Shown here piece after piece: positions 33,925 through 45,800 of a stretch of 64,000 nucleotides of DNA. The notes beneath the pieces are model-generated. The model was given only the letters and a program-made list of their open reading frames with translations, made no database searches and was not told the DNA's origin. Origin of the DNA: Tachypleus tridentatus. Taxonomy: Eukaryota; Arthropoda; Merostomata; Xiphosura; Limulidae. Every line of letters begins with the position of its first letter. The first letter of the stretch is position 1. The position numbers were made by a program, and so were the translations under genes. The stretch lies in the NCBI RefSeq assembly GCF_004210375.1, contig NC_134833.1, positions 145,382,127 through 145,446,126 of the forward strand, in the 5' to 3' direction.

Positions 33925-35057
33925 TATCAGGTTAACCCATTAGTAATGTCCCAAAATTTAATACAGAAGGGAATCACCATTTCTTTCTTTTTAGAAGGTT
34001 GTAATGACTACAATATATACTAAGACGTGTATACACCTGTCCAGGCAAATGAAAGAAACTAAACCAACTCCACTTTTCAGATCATTAATAAAATAAACTC
34101 TTATGAAGATGGATGTGTCTACAGCTTAAGTGATGCGCCACGTTCAGGTCGTCCTGTTGAGTTTATTTCCTGACTTTCTGCTGGTGCACTTGATGAAGAT
34201 TGTGCTGTTACAGTTGGAGAACTAGACAGAAGCTTAATTCAACCCATTCAACAGTTCACCGTCATCTGCAACAACTTGGAAAAATGTCAACTCTTAAAAC
34301 GTAAGGTTCCCCATGATTTGACAGAAGCCAACCTTAGAACAAGAGTGGACATTTGTACTTATCTGTCTTCTCGTCAACGTAACTCACCGTTTTTGGACAT
34401 GTTAGTGACTGGATGTGAAAAAATTGATATTTTATAGCAGTTTCTAAGTGCCGGAGATAATGGATCAGTGGAGGTAAATTGGCTAAAGCACAGCCCAAAA
34501 TGGACTTAGACCCTAGGAAAGTCTTGTTAAGCATTTGGTGGGATATCGTTGGTGTGCTCTACTTTGAGTTGGTGCCACTCAATCTAAGGATTACTTCAGA
34601 CTTCTATTGTCAAAACAGTTAGTGCGCTTGAATGTTACACTAAAAGATAAGAAGCCTGTTTTGGTCAATCGTAAAGATGTTGTGTTACACCAGGATAATG
34701 CACGGCCCCATACAACAAGGATTACATCTGCAAAGATCGAAGAGCTAGACTGGTTAAAATTTCCATCATTCCTCTTATTCTCCAGAATTTGCTCCATCTG
34801 ATTCTCATCTCTTCTGAAGTTTCCAGAACTATCTTGATAGAAAAGAGCTTGGAACACATAAACATCTAAAAACTACCCTCTCTACATTCTTTTACTCCAA
34901 ACCCCAACAATTTTATGGAAGAAGCTTGTGAATCGTTGGCAAGGAATAATTAATAATAATGGAATATACATTATTAATTACATAACATTAAAAGTGTTTG
35001 AAATCCTTTCTCCTTTACTGAATCTCAAATCAGACATTATTTAAGTGATGACTGATA
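33925..35057 (+). mobile_element. mariner copy A3
   Basis: Same DD34D mariner as A1, bounded by ATATCAGGTTAACCCATTAG at 33,924 and ATTTAAGTGATGACTGATAT near 35,057. The second Asp motif LHQDNARPHTT is kept (near 34,695), but the first is Cys (ACTGGATGTGAA). Stops and indels are also present. Dead. Confidence 0.87.
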
Positions 35058-35716
35058 TAAAGAACTCACCTACTTTGTGTATAGCTATCTCGGAATTTCA
35101 TTAGAATCATTATAGTTTTAAATCAGGCAACCTTAAAATATTTTTTATGAATAATTTACAATATTTTATAAATACAAAATCTGGGTCCCTATGTTTGTCA
35201 GTTTCAATCTTTTTTGTTTTTCTTTTTAAGTTCAGTCGCCAGTTCTAGTTGTCGAAGGAGCTGTGATTTGGTTTTTCCTTGTATATGTTTGTTTACTATT
35301 TTGGTAAGATGGTATACGAGGGTTAGTTGGTTGTAAAATGTATTTAATAGATTCCAGACTTTAAGACAGTATTATAATAAACATAATCGTCACACCTCAT
35401 GTACACGATTTCGCTCTATAAGTTAATAGAAAGTGTATCTTTCTTATAAAAGAGCGATTACGGTAGGTAAGACACTATATGTACCTTTCCATGGCATGTG
35501 GAACAGAAAATCTAGATGAGTTTTGTGTTACTTTAAAACTAGTGTTCGTGCCATCCGTACATAGCGCATTCAACAATAATTATAATACTGTTTAGAGAAT
35601 ATTCCCAATATGCAAATAGTAAGGAACATTTGTATTGGGAAAGAGGCCGGAAATTAACTTTACCTCCCTCTATCATACAATGCATACGGACTGTTCTCTC
35701 TACGGGATATTTATGA
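35058..35716. other. Upstream flank of B3
   Basis: Paralogue of the other B upstream flanks; no gene seen. Confidence 0.5.
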
Positions 35717-35769
35717 GCATGCGCAATTTCAGAGCTCTTAGAATTTATCAAAAACGAGTTGTATAAATA
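35717..35769 (+). promoter_or_regulatory. B3 core promoter: NRF1-like motif and TATA box
   Basis: GCATGCGCA at 35,717-35,725 and TATAAATA at 35,762-35,769, 71 bp before the ATG. Confidence 0.58.
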
Positions 35770-35839
35770 CCAGCAGATGAGAGAAAGGAGAGGTTTATGG
35801 TTTTAGTTATTCTATTATATTGTATTTTAGAATTTCGTA

Positions 35840-38800
35840 ATGATGGAGTGTAAGATTGCTTTAGTAATTTTGTTTTTATATTTTAACCTCGCGTCATTAC
35901 ATTTTTACCCTAGAGACTCATCTATATCCAATGTATTCGTTACGGACGATAATCAAATGACGAAGTATACAGAACGCGGGCGTCGGGAGGCTGGCGAAGG
36001 CGCTACCACGGTCTCTCCACCGGACGGCGTCGGGAGGCTGGCGAAGGCGCTACCACGGTCTCTCCACCGGACGGCGTCGGGAGGCTGGCGAAGGCGCTAC
36101 CACGGTCTCTCCACCGGACGGCGTCGGGAGGCTGGCGAAGGCGCTACCACGGTCTCTCCACCGGACGGCGTCGGGAGGCTGGCGAAGGCGCTACCACGGT
36201 CTCTCCACCGGACGGCGTCGGGAGGCTGGCGAAGGCGCTACCACGGTCTCTCCACCGGACGGCGTCGGGAGGCTGGCGAAGGCGCTACCACGGTCTCTCC
36301 ACCGGACGGCGTCGGGAGGCTGGCGAAGGCGCTACCACGGTCTCTCCACCGGACGGCGTCGGAGGCTGGCGAAGGCGCTACCACGGTCTCTCCACCGGAC
36401 GGCGTCGGGAGGCTGGCGAAGGCGCTACCACGGTCTCTCCACCGGACGGCGTCGGGAGGCTGGCGAAGGCGCTACCACGGTCTCTCCACCGGACGGCGTC
36501 GGGAGGCTGGCGAAGGCGCTACCACGGTCTCTCCACCGGACGGCGTCGGGAGGCTGGCGAAGGCGCTACCACGGTCTCTCCACCGGACGGCGTCGGGAGG
36601 CTGGCGAAGGCGCTACCACGGTCTCTCCACCGGACGGCGTCGGGAGGCTGGCGAAGGCGCTACCACGGTCTCTCCACCGGACGGCGTCGGGAGGCTGGCG
36701 AAGGCGCTACCACGGTCTCTCCACCGGACGGCGTCGGGAGGCTGGCGAAGGCGCTACCACGGTCTCTCCACCGGACGGCGTCGGGAGGCTGGCGAAGGCG
36801 CTACCACGGTCTCTCCACCGGACGGCGTCGGGAGGCTGGCGAAGGCGCTACCACGGTCTCTCCACCGGACGGCGTCGGGAGGCTGGCGAAGGCGCTACCA
36901 CGGTCTCTCCACCGGACGGCGTCGGGAGGCTGGCGAAGGCGCTACCACGGTCTCTCCACCGGACGGCGTCGGGAGGCTGGCGAAGGCGCTACCACGGTCT
37001 CTCCACCGGACGGCGTCGGGAGGCTGGCGAAGGCGCTACCACGGTCTCTCCACCGGACGGCGTCGGGAGGCTGGCGAAGGCGCTACCACGGTCTCTCCAC
37101 CGGACGGCGTCGGGAGGCTGGCGAAGGCGCTACCACGGTCTCTCCACCGGACGGCGTCGGGAGGCTGGCGAAGGCGCTACCACGGTCTCTCCACCGGACG
37201 GCGTCGGGAGGCTGGCGAAGGCGCTACCACGGTCTCTCCACCGGACGGCGTCGGGAGGCTGGCGAAGGCGCTACCACGGTCTCTCCACCGGACGGCGTCG
37301 GGAGGCTGGCGAAGGCGCTACCACGGTCTCTCCACCGGACGGCGTCGGGAGGCTGGCGAAGGCGCTACCACGGTCTCTCCACCGGACGGCGTCGGGAGGC
37401 TGGCGAAGGCGCTACCACGGTCTCTCCACCGGACGGCGTCGGGAGGCTGGCGAAGGCGCTACCACGGTCTCTCCACCGGACGGCGTCGGGAGGCTGGCGA
37501 AGGCGCTACCACGGTCTCTCCACCGGACGGCGTCGGGAGGCTGGCGAAGGCGCTACCACGGTCTCTCCACCGGACGGCGTCGGGAGGCTGGCGAAGGCGC
37601 TACCACGGTCTCTCCACCGGACGGCGTCGGGAGGCTGGCGAAGGCGCTACCACGGTCTCTCCACCGGACGGCGTCGGGAGGCTGGCGAAGGCGCTACCAC
37701 GGTCTCTCCACCGGACGGCGTCGGGAGGCTGGCGAAGGCGCTACCACGGTCTCTCCACCGGACGGCGTCGGGAGGCTGGCGAAGGCGCTACCACGGTCTC
37801 TCCACCGGACGGCGTCGGGAGGCTGGCGAAGGCGCTACCACGGTCTCTCCACCGGACGGCGTCGGGAGGCTGGCGAAGGCGCTACCACGGTCTCTCCACC
37901 GGACGGCGTCGGGAGGCTGGCGAAGGCGCTACCACGGTCTCTCCACCGGACGGCGTCGGGAGGCTGGCGAAGGCGCTACCACGGTCTCTCCACCGGACGG
38001 CGTCGGGAGGCTGGCGAAGGCGCTACCACGGTCTCTCCACCGGACGGCGTCGGGAGGCTGGCGAAGGCGCTACCACGGTCTCTCCACCGGACGGCGTCGG
38101 GAGGCTGGCGAAGGCGCTACCACGGTCTCTCCACCGGACGGCGTCGGGAGGCTGGCGAAGGCGCTACCACGGTCTCTCCACCGGACGGCGTCGGGAGGCC
38201 ACCGGACGGCGTCGGGAGGCTGGCGAAGGCGCTACCACGGTCTCTCCACCGGACGGCGTCGGGAGGCTGGCGAAGGCGCTACCACGGTCTCTCCACCGGA
38301 CGGCGTCGGGAGGCTGGCGAAGGCGCTACCACGGTCTCTCCACCGGACGGCGTCGGGAGGCTGGCGAAGGCGCTACCACGGTCTCTCCACCGGACGGCGT
38401 CGGGAGGCTGGCGAAGGCGCTACCACGGTCTCTCCACCGGACGGCGTCGGGAGGCTGGCGAAGGCGCTACCACGGTCTCTCCACCGGACGGCGTCGGGAG
38501 GCTGGCGAAGGCGCTACCACGGTCTCTCCACCGGACGGCGTCGGGAGGCTGGCGCTACCACGGTCTCTCCACCGGACGGCGTCGGGAGGCTGGCGAAGGC
38601 GCTACCACGGTCTCTCCACCGGACGGCGTCGGGAGGCTGGCGAAGGCGCTACCACGGGTCTCTCCACCGGACGGCGTCGGGAGGCTGGCGAAGGCGCTAC
38701 CACGGTCTCTCCACCGGACGGCGTCGGGAGGCTGGCGAAGGCGCTACCACGGTCTCTCCACCGGACGGCGTCGGGAGGCTGGCGAAGGCGCTACCACGGT

Positions 38801-39202
38801 CTCTCCACCGGACGGCGTCGGGAGGCTGGCGAAGGCGCTACCACGGTCTCTCCACCGGACGGCGTCGGGAGGCTGGCGAAGGCGCTACCACGGTCTCTCC
38901 ACCGGACGGCGTCGGGAGGCTGGCGAAGGCGCTACCACGGTCTCTCCACCGGACGGCGTCGGGAGGCTGGCGAAGGCGCTACCACGGTCTCTCCACCGGA
39001 CGGCGTCGGGAGGCTGGCGAAGGCGCTACCACGGTCTCTCCACCGGACGGCGTCGGGAGGCTGGCGAAGGCGCTACCACGGTCTCTCCACCGGACGGCGT
39101 CGGGAGGCTGGCGAAGGCGCTACCACGGTCTCTCCACCGGACGGCGTCGGGAGGCTGGCGAAGGCGCTACCACGGTCTCTCCACCGGACGGTCATTAACT
39201 AG
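35840..39202 (+). CDS. B3: 1,120-residue ORF over a 47-bp array
   Basis: Starts MMECKIALVILFLYFNLASL with the same signal-like leader and linker (FYPRDSSISNVFVTDDNQMT) as B1, B2 and B4. The rest is a 47-residue period made by reading a 47-bp unit three times in successive frames: RRREAGEGATTVSPPDGV, then GRLAKALPRSLHRTAS, then GGWRRRYHGLSTG. The three segments differ in charge: one is mixed acidic/basic, the other two are basic. The array gives about 22 rounds of this cycle. The first segment matches the B1 peptide. The frame closes at TAG 39,200-39,202 just after the array. The unit has no stop in any forward frame, so length alone is weak evidence of coding. The promoter, leader and a poly(A) signal at 39,390 support a transcript. 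Function unknown. Confidence 0.45.
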   Translation: MMECKIALVILFLYFNLASLHFYPRDSSISNVFVTDDNQMTKYTERGRREAGEGATTVSPPDGVGRLAKALPRSLHRTASGGWRRRYHGLSTGRRREAGEGATTVSPPDGVGRLAKALPRSLHRTASGGWRRRYHGLSTGRRREAGEGATTVSPPDGVGRLAKALPRSLHRTASEAGEGATTVSPPDGVGRLAKALPRSLHRTASGGWRRRYHGLSTGRRREAGEGATTVSPPDGVGRLAKALPRSLHRTASGGWRRRYHGLSTGRRREAGEGATTVSPPDGVGRLAKALPRSLHRTASGGWRRRYHGLSTGRRREAGEGATTVSPPDGVGRLAKALPRSLHRTASGGWRRRYHGLSTGRRREAGEGATTVSPPDGVGRLAKALPRSLHRTASGGWRRRYHGLSTGRRREAGEGATTVSPPDGVGRLAKALPRSLHRTASGGWRRRYHGLSTGRRREAGEGATTVSPPDGVGRLAKALPRSLHRTASGGWRRRYHGLSTGRRREAGEGATTVSPPDGVGRLAKALPRSLHRTASGGWRRRYHGLSTGRRREAGEGATTVSPPDGVGRLAKALPRSLHRTASGGWRRRYHGLSTGRRREAGEGATTVSPPDGVGRLAKALPRSLHRTASGGWRRRYHGLSTGRRREAGEGATTVSPPDGVGRLAKALPRSLHRTASGGWRRRYHGLSTGRRREAGEGATTVSPPDGVGRLAKALPRSLHRTASGGWRRRYHGLSTGRRREAGEGATTVSPPDGVGRLAKALPRSLHRTASGGWRRRYHGLSTGRRREATGRRREAGEGATTVSPPDGVGRLAKALPRSLHRTASGGWRRRYHGLSTGRRREAGEGATTVSPPDGVGRLAKALPRSLHRTASGGWRRRYHGLSTGRRREAGEGATTVSPPDGVGRLALPRSLHRTASGGWRRRYHGLSTGRRREAGEGATTGLSTGRRREAGEGATTVSPPDGVGRLAKALPRSLHRTASGGWRRRYHGLSTGRRREAGEGATTVSPPDGVGRLAKALPRSLHRTASGGWRRRYHGLSTGRRREAGEGATTVSPPDGVGRLAKALPRSLHRTASGGWRRRYHGLSTGRRREAGEGATTVSPPDGVGRLAKALPRSLHRTVIN
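35985..39191 (+). repeat. 47-bp tandem array, about 68 units
   Basis: About 68 near-identical head-to-tail units of 47 bp, 34 of 47 bases G or C (72%), with about 7 CpG per unit. The unit equals the 60-bp unit of B1 and B4 minus 13 bp (AGGTGTAGAACGT), with C for A near its end. Exceptions are rare: a 46-bp unit near 36,360, a partial unit near 38,200, a 6-bp loss near 38,552 and an extra G near 38,657. Identity this high means recent amplification, and array length may be wrong in an assembly. Confidence 0.97.
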
Positions 39203-39389
39203 AACTATGAACTCCTTTTTAGTGAAATATTGTGGTGTCATTAGCACATGTAACTTTTGTATTTTGTATCATGTGTCTAAATTAAAATTGTACAGTTCTT
39301 TATCGCTGTTTACGTACTGGTATTTCGGAAGTTTTCCTTGGTTTATGAAACTTCATTTAACAGCACCTCGTAAAAGCTTCTTCCATTGT

Positions 39390-39395
39390 AATAAA
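39390..39395 (+). terminator. B3 candidate poly(A) signal AATAAA
   Basis: AATAAA about 190 bp after the stop codon; aligned with the signals of B1 and B4. Confidence 0.45.
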
Positions 39396-39439
39396 GGAAA
39401 GATGCATCTCCAGTTACTATAATTCAGTGTTTATACCCG

Positions 39440-42170
39440 TAATGTACATCCCATCTCTATTTTTAATCGTCTTGCTATCTGAACTTCATATATCTATTTT
39501 TTCTTAATTTTATATCTATCTAACATCCATATCGTTATTCTTAACAACTGAGACCAAACAATCTTTTATACTCAATTTGGAAAGAAATGGTATAGTCAAG
39601 GCTTCTAATTAAAAACAAAACGTTATAATGCTTACCAAACGTATAAAAATAACTCGCAAACCAAATATTCAAATAACTCGCAAACCAAATATTCGGTGTA
39701 CTGTTTTATATTAATTTCGACAATTTGGTACCTTTCCATGTTTTGTATTGTTTATAAAAGAAACAGGTTTGTATAAATAACGTTATTTTTCCAAGAAAGA
39801 GGCTCTACAACAATGTTTCTAAATCAGATTGATAATTACAAGATGTTTTAAAGCGATACAAAACGATGGCGTTAAATTTATCAGTAATCAAGTGCATTCT
39901 AAATTACGATTTTGTAACCTGCTTAACGCAATACCTTTAATTCAGTGATTAATAAAACAATATTGATTTTTTAAACAATAATACCAGTACCTGAATGGCG
40001 TTGACCATATTTGGTCCTTAAAACATATGAAAATGTGTCTGAATGTTTGTCTTTATGTACATCAACCGAACAATAGGTAATAATACTCCACATATGATTA
40101 CAAAGTTTCAACACATCCGTTTGTTTTTGTATAAGATATAAAACAAAAGTAGTCTACAAAATCGGACTCCATGGTAACAGTTACGATTATTTCTCGTGAA
40201 CTCGCTGTTACCTTTGACATCGGCCCTCCCAATATTAATCACTTTAAAGTTGGGTCATAGTCCAAGTGTATACTATCTTTCGTTCAAATCTACCAAACTG
40301 TTTTCGAAAAATATTGGTGATAGACACACGCACACACACACACGGATGAAAACAAAATGGTAATAATAATGATGTTGAAACTGCTTAAACAATAGTTGTA
40401 TGATGTTTAAGCTCCATGTAACAAGAGTTAAATTATGTAGTTTATATAGTACCAGTTAATTAAAGATGTCAAGTAGCTAAGGCTTAAAACTAAACCCATC
40501 ATAGCAACGTACAACAAATAAATAAAATAAGATTCGTATTATTCTCAAATACTTACCACAACGTATCAAGTAGTAAAGTCTGAACGGGGCATCCTTACTG
40601 AAAACAAACTGTGATTCTGGAATGTAGTTGGAGACATTTTATGAACATACAATTTATACTCGTACATTTTGAGGAATAATATAGTTTTACATAACCAGTC
40701 CTATAAAGAAAATAACTCGAGACTCAAAATGCTAACCAATTAGATACACTTTCAATAAATATGAAAATATTTTAGTAAGACACTGGAATTCAAAACGCAT
40801 CCTTCAAAACAGTGTTGTTCTTTGTGTATCTTAAGGTATTTTGAAATAACACTTCGAAGGCTTACATAAATGTGCTTTTTCAGAAAAAAGTCGCCCAAAA
40901 AGTGAAAATATTAATTATTGCGATTATAACAGCCGAAGCTAACTGTTATTAATGATACAAACAATATACAAATTACATTAATATTAACTTAAGATCAAAG
41001 CAAGCTACCTTCTTCGAATGAATCTAAAAAAACAAATAAACCTTTTAATAAGTATAGATAATTTTATGTCTTTTTCTAACGTTCGTTTTTATGAAAAGTA
41101 TCATTTTCGGCCTCAATCCCAATAACTTCTCATCAGGCTAGACCAGCTTAGGAGATTTAGGTTAGTCCCAAATACTTATATTAAGTTGATAATGCGAAAC
41201 AAAATCTATAACTAAAATTTACTAATAAATAAATATTTAAAAGTAATATAATTAGATACATTAGCTAATATTATTAACGAGACTACCAGTACAGAGACAA
41301 AAGTGGACACGTCATCTCTGGAACACGAAACGTACTAGCTGTTGTCTCTAGGCGCTCTCCGTTTCACAAAACTTTTACTACATGTTTAAAATATATTAAT
41401 AAAACCTCATATAATCCTAAACTCCAGGAAGGTGCAGTTCATAAAAACGTCAAATACAGTACATAACTTATATGACCAGAATTACCGTTAGGTAATATTT
41501 GAAAGTATACAGCCAGAATTACCGTTACGTAATATTTGAATGTTTATGGCCATAATTACTGTTTCGCAATATTTGAATTTATATGGCCCACAAAACCATT
41601 AAGTAACACTTAAATGTTCTGTTAGGTGTCATATTTACTTAAAATAACACACCCTTGTGCACGTGTAGTGCAGTAGATCAAAAACCACCAACTGGTTCTA
41701 CTTAGTCCGCGTTCGCTTATCACCGCAGAAGAATAAGGGTAAGGGTAGTAGTATTATCAAACAAATCTGTGGAACAAAGTAAAGATTAGAAGCATAAGTT
41801 TAGTGATTAAAAGATTTGTCGTTAACTATAATTAAGATTTAGAGAGATAATGGAGTTGTTACAACCCTCAACTCTCGTCAATTTGTTTTAACTTCAGAAT
41901 CAATATAGATTACTTTATAACGCTCTTTGTCATCAATTTGTTCTAATTTTAAACAAAAACCAGTAAAAAATTCCCACTTTGGTATCCTAAATCCAGACAG
42001 TTATCAATATCACTATAATAACATATAACAAACCTTTGTTAATCATACAGTAGAATTTTAAGTTCTCTCCTTGCAACAAGCACCCAACTTTCACGATTGC
42101 TAATTCTGAAGGTTGGATTATATCTTTGTTGATGTAATTTATAAATATAACTTTAAGAACTGTCAGCAGA
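39440..42170. other. Block H, noncoding
   Basis: AT-rich. It matches 60,480-62,765; about 280 bp near 41,000-41,380 are missing from the second copy. A short CA run lies at 40,325-40,344. I see no gene, RNA or element in it. Confidence 0.55.
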
Positions 42171-42830
42171 TATATTTGTAATGTATCCTAAGAAGTTGCG
42201 AAATTTCTCCCAGATACACAAGTCCTATGGATACAGTGCTCTCGGGATCTTCAAAGTAAGTATGCTTTTGTTTATCTTTTATCGACACACTTTTAATATT
42301 GACTGGATGAGATAATTAGCAACAGGAAGAAATATGGACAGTTATTGATGATTGGTGAAATAAAACATGCTTATTTTACTATACAAATAAGGGAAAACTG
42401 CTATTAGCAGTGCCGTATATTTAAGCGTCATAAATCATGAGAAAGTGTTACCCTACTTTCAGACAAGCTATACCAAGGAGAAAGGCCAAACTTACAAACT
42501 GAACTGCTCTTGAGGCAAACCGTAATTTTGATTTGGGGCACTTTACTGTGCTACTAGGCATTTGGAATGCATTGCTTGTTCTTTCTAGACTCTGCTGGAC
42601 AGGTGATAGCTGAAAGGAACTTGACCGATGTTCACTGGTGTCCTAAACACACGCTTCCAAAACTATAGTCGTAATACTTGTTTGTTTATTTTGTGATTGT
42701 TAATTGTTTTGTTACTGAATAGTATTACATGCAAAGTAAAACTAGCTTTGTATGTAGCATTTTGATCACAGAAATGATGACAACATGTACTGTCCAATGT
42801 TCATGTTTCTTTATTGAATCATTAACTGTC
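42171..42830 (+). repeat. Tandem flank unit Z: empty hAT target
   Basis: About 660 bp related to the flanks of hAT G1 and G3 (3,590-4,037 and 46,829-47,480). At 42,231-42,253 it carries the uninterrupted target CCTATGGATACAG that hAT G3 occupies about 640 bp further on. So the flank was tandemly duplicated and only the second copy holds the transposon. Confidence 0.65.
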
Positions 42831-42874
42831 AGCAGAAATACTTATCATGTATACAGAGAGTTTGCCAAATTGGA

Positions 42875-45800
42875 CAGGGGCGTAGATCCTGGTGGGATGG
42901 GGGTATACATCCCTCCTTTATTTTAGGTGGGGGTGAGGTGCATATAATGATCCCCCCTACAGTTTTGTCTGTTGAATTGTTTTATTGCATCATAGGCCTA
43001 CATATTGTGTGTTTGTTCTTGTGATTCTCGTGTTTTTACCAATCGAATTGCATAATTATGCCTAGATGTAGGCTTTTTCAGTAGCCAAAATTTACATCTT
43101 TAATATAGGCGTGCTTCTAAGCTTTTCGATCTAAGTGATAATTCGTAAGTATCAGTCAGTAGGCCTAAGTATACATGCAAGGCTTGCAATCACTATCACA
43201 GAATCTTACGTAGTGTAAGGTTAAATAAAATTTTCATCACAACAGATTGAACAGAGCATGAAATTCGAAAATATTACTCAAAAGCGTATACTCCTACGAG
43301 CTCGATCCGGCAGGCCATTGTAGCTTGTAGCTGCATGAATCTTATGTGTACATTGTGCGGTTTTCCTACGCCAATTGTTCTTATGCATGTCTAGCCGGTT
43401 TTATTGTCGAACGCCTTACTCGTCTTAGCTGCCGAAGGCGCTGACCGTAGGGTATGTTTAGTGTACAGGTAACGACAGTTTCGGGCCTTTCGGATTCAGA
43501 GGCGCCTTACATCACCCCCCCCCCTACGCTCCCTTTAGTCTGATTCTCAATTTTACAACAGGGCTCATCAGACCTGTGTTTGTAGCCCTCATTAATCCAT
43601 GAAATTTTAGATTATCACCGCCCTTCAATAAAGTGCTAGTGCTTTATGGTAAAAGAACAATATATTCTCTTATCATAGATAGTAAAAAATATTGTATTTT
43701 CTTGCATAATTAGAACACAAAAGGAGCGATTTCAACGGCCTGAAGCCTCTACTCTAATTGTATTGCTAGTTCTTGTTTAGGTGTTTTTATTTAATAGACA
43801 TGCTTATAAACATTATATCACAACGTGTTTGTCTTTAAATGAGCTTTAACAGGAATATAATATATATGTGATTGCTTAAGTATTTTTCGAGAAACTTGCA
43901 ATTACTTGTGTTGTAACTAGCACACATTATTGTCCCAGCGATACCCAGATGATCTGTCGGCTCGGTAATCACTATGAGGTTCGCGCATTCGACTTAAATA
44001 CATTGTACAGTTTAGTCCTAATTCCATTCTATTATATCTTCGTTCGTTGTACGTTAGAGTTTTCAGTAAAGACTGTATTTTAGCTTGTTGAGTCATTTGG
44101 GAAACATATTCCAATTATGACAAGCAAGGGTCTGAAACTTTCCGATATTAGACAGTTCTGCAAGCCAGTTACTGGTACTACAAGTGACAATGCAAATGTA
44201 GATAATCCAACATCCTCAAGCAAAGGAATAGAAACTTTCCATACAGAGGAAATACCATGTTTATCAGAGGACGAGTCTAAAAATTCTTGTGCAACTATTG
44301 CACATCATGAACCACCAGATAGTTGTGAAACAAGTTTGTGCAGAAATGAAAAATCTAACACTCCACAGATACAGCGTGGAAAGCTATATTATCTAGACGC
44401 ACAACTAACACCACGACAGAAAGCAAAATCTCAATATATCAACTTCCAGGGCAAGTGATTTGAGTTTCCATGGCTGCACTTCGACAATCAGACTTATAAA
44501 GTCATATGCTTTCATTGTGCCAAGGCGGAAAATAGAGGCCTTTTTACAAGATAATTGGAGAGGCCAGTCGAATATACCTTCATATCCACCGGTTTTTGCA
44601 ACTGGATAAAGGCAAAATAGAAAAATTCAACGAACACCAATCCTCCTCTCAGCACAGAATTGCTATATCTCCAGAAGGTTCACTTGATGTAACTCCAGTG
44701 CCTGTCCAGCTACATGATGGAAAATAGAAGCAGCAGGAAGAATGCAAAAGAAGTCTAGCCAAAATATTCAGAAGTTTACGTTTCTTACTACATTAAGGTT
44801 TAACATTACGTGGACATACTGATACGGAGGGGAACTTCCTGCAGGTAATGAAGCTCCCGCAATAGGAATATTCTGAGCTGACGGCCTACTTGTCAAAGAA
44901 AACCACATTCACATCACCCCAGGCTCAGAATAAAATAATGGAGATGTTCAACCATCAAATACTGAGGAACATAGCACGGAAAGTGCAGCAAAGTAAAATC
45001 TTTGCATTAATGGTTCATGGCACTCAAGGTGTTACTGGTGCCGAACAGGAAGCAATATGTGTACGATACGTAGATGAGAATCTTGACGTGCATGAGATAT
45101 TTCTAGATTTGTACAGTGTTTCCAATACAACTGGTGAAACCATATCCTCGACTCTACTTGATGTACAAAGTAGACTCAATTTACCACTGTCAGGACTAAG
45201 GGCACAAATTTGATGAGCCACTAACATGATTGGTGCGTAGAGTGGATGCCAGGCAAAAATAAAAAAGAAGCAACCTTCAGCTTTGTTTTTTCACTGCGGA
45301 GCACACAAGGCTAGTTTAACAATGCAACATGCAGTTGAAGCTTGTGAATGTCTTCGAGATTCTGTCCAGTGGGTACATGAACTTGGTGTCTTGCTTCAAA
45401 GGTCAGGGAAATACAAGACAATCTTTGAAAATATTGTATCGTCAGACAGCCACAATGGTCCAGGTAAATGCATCTGCCCACTCTTTTAAACACGCTGGTT
45501 GTGCCGTCTATCTGCAATTACTTGTGCTAATGATCACTACAGTGACATTGTTGATTCTTTGCCTGAATTAGCAAGTGAAAATTCAGATGTAGCATTTAAA
45601 GCACAAGGTCTGCTGGATAGATTTGAGAAAGAAAAGATAGTTTTAGAATTGTTGATGGCTCAGTTGAGGAAAATTTCAACAAGATATTTGATGAAGCTGA
45701 GAAAAAGGTAACTTTTCTAGATCTGGTGCCTATTGAACTACCACGCATTCGCAGACCCCCTAGAAGAATCACAGGTGATGGCTCAGCACACCATTCTACA

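Larger units (their letters stand above)
19800..34850. repeat. Right arm of the large imperfect palindrome
   Basis: Mirror of 5,940-15,832, separated from it by a spacer of about 4 kb (15,833-19,799). From about 21,765 it is also the first copy of the direct duplication that starts again at 47,528. Confidence 0.85.

Noticed and set aside
34334-34534. Minus-strand ORFs over the mariner copies (also 57,031-57,231 and 841-1119)
   Set aside because: Shadows of the plus-strand transposase remnant.
35985-39191. Possible CRISPR-like array of regular repeats
   Set aside because: Units are contiguous and identical with no variable spacers, and the DNA is clearly eukaryotic; it is a minisatellite.
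42875-43525. Separate small hAT-like element nested at the left end of G3
   Set aside because: An inverted CTACGCTCCC near 43,515 hints at a second terminus, but no target duplication is visible and the 46,828 end pairs better. Kept only as a possibility.
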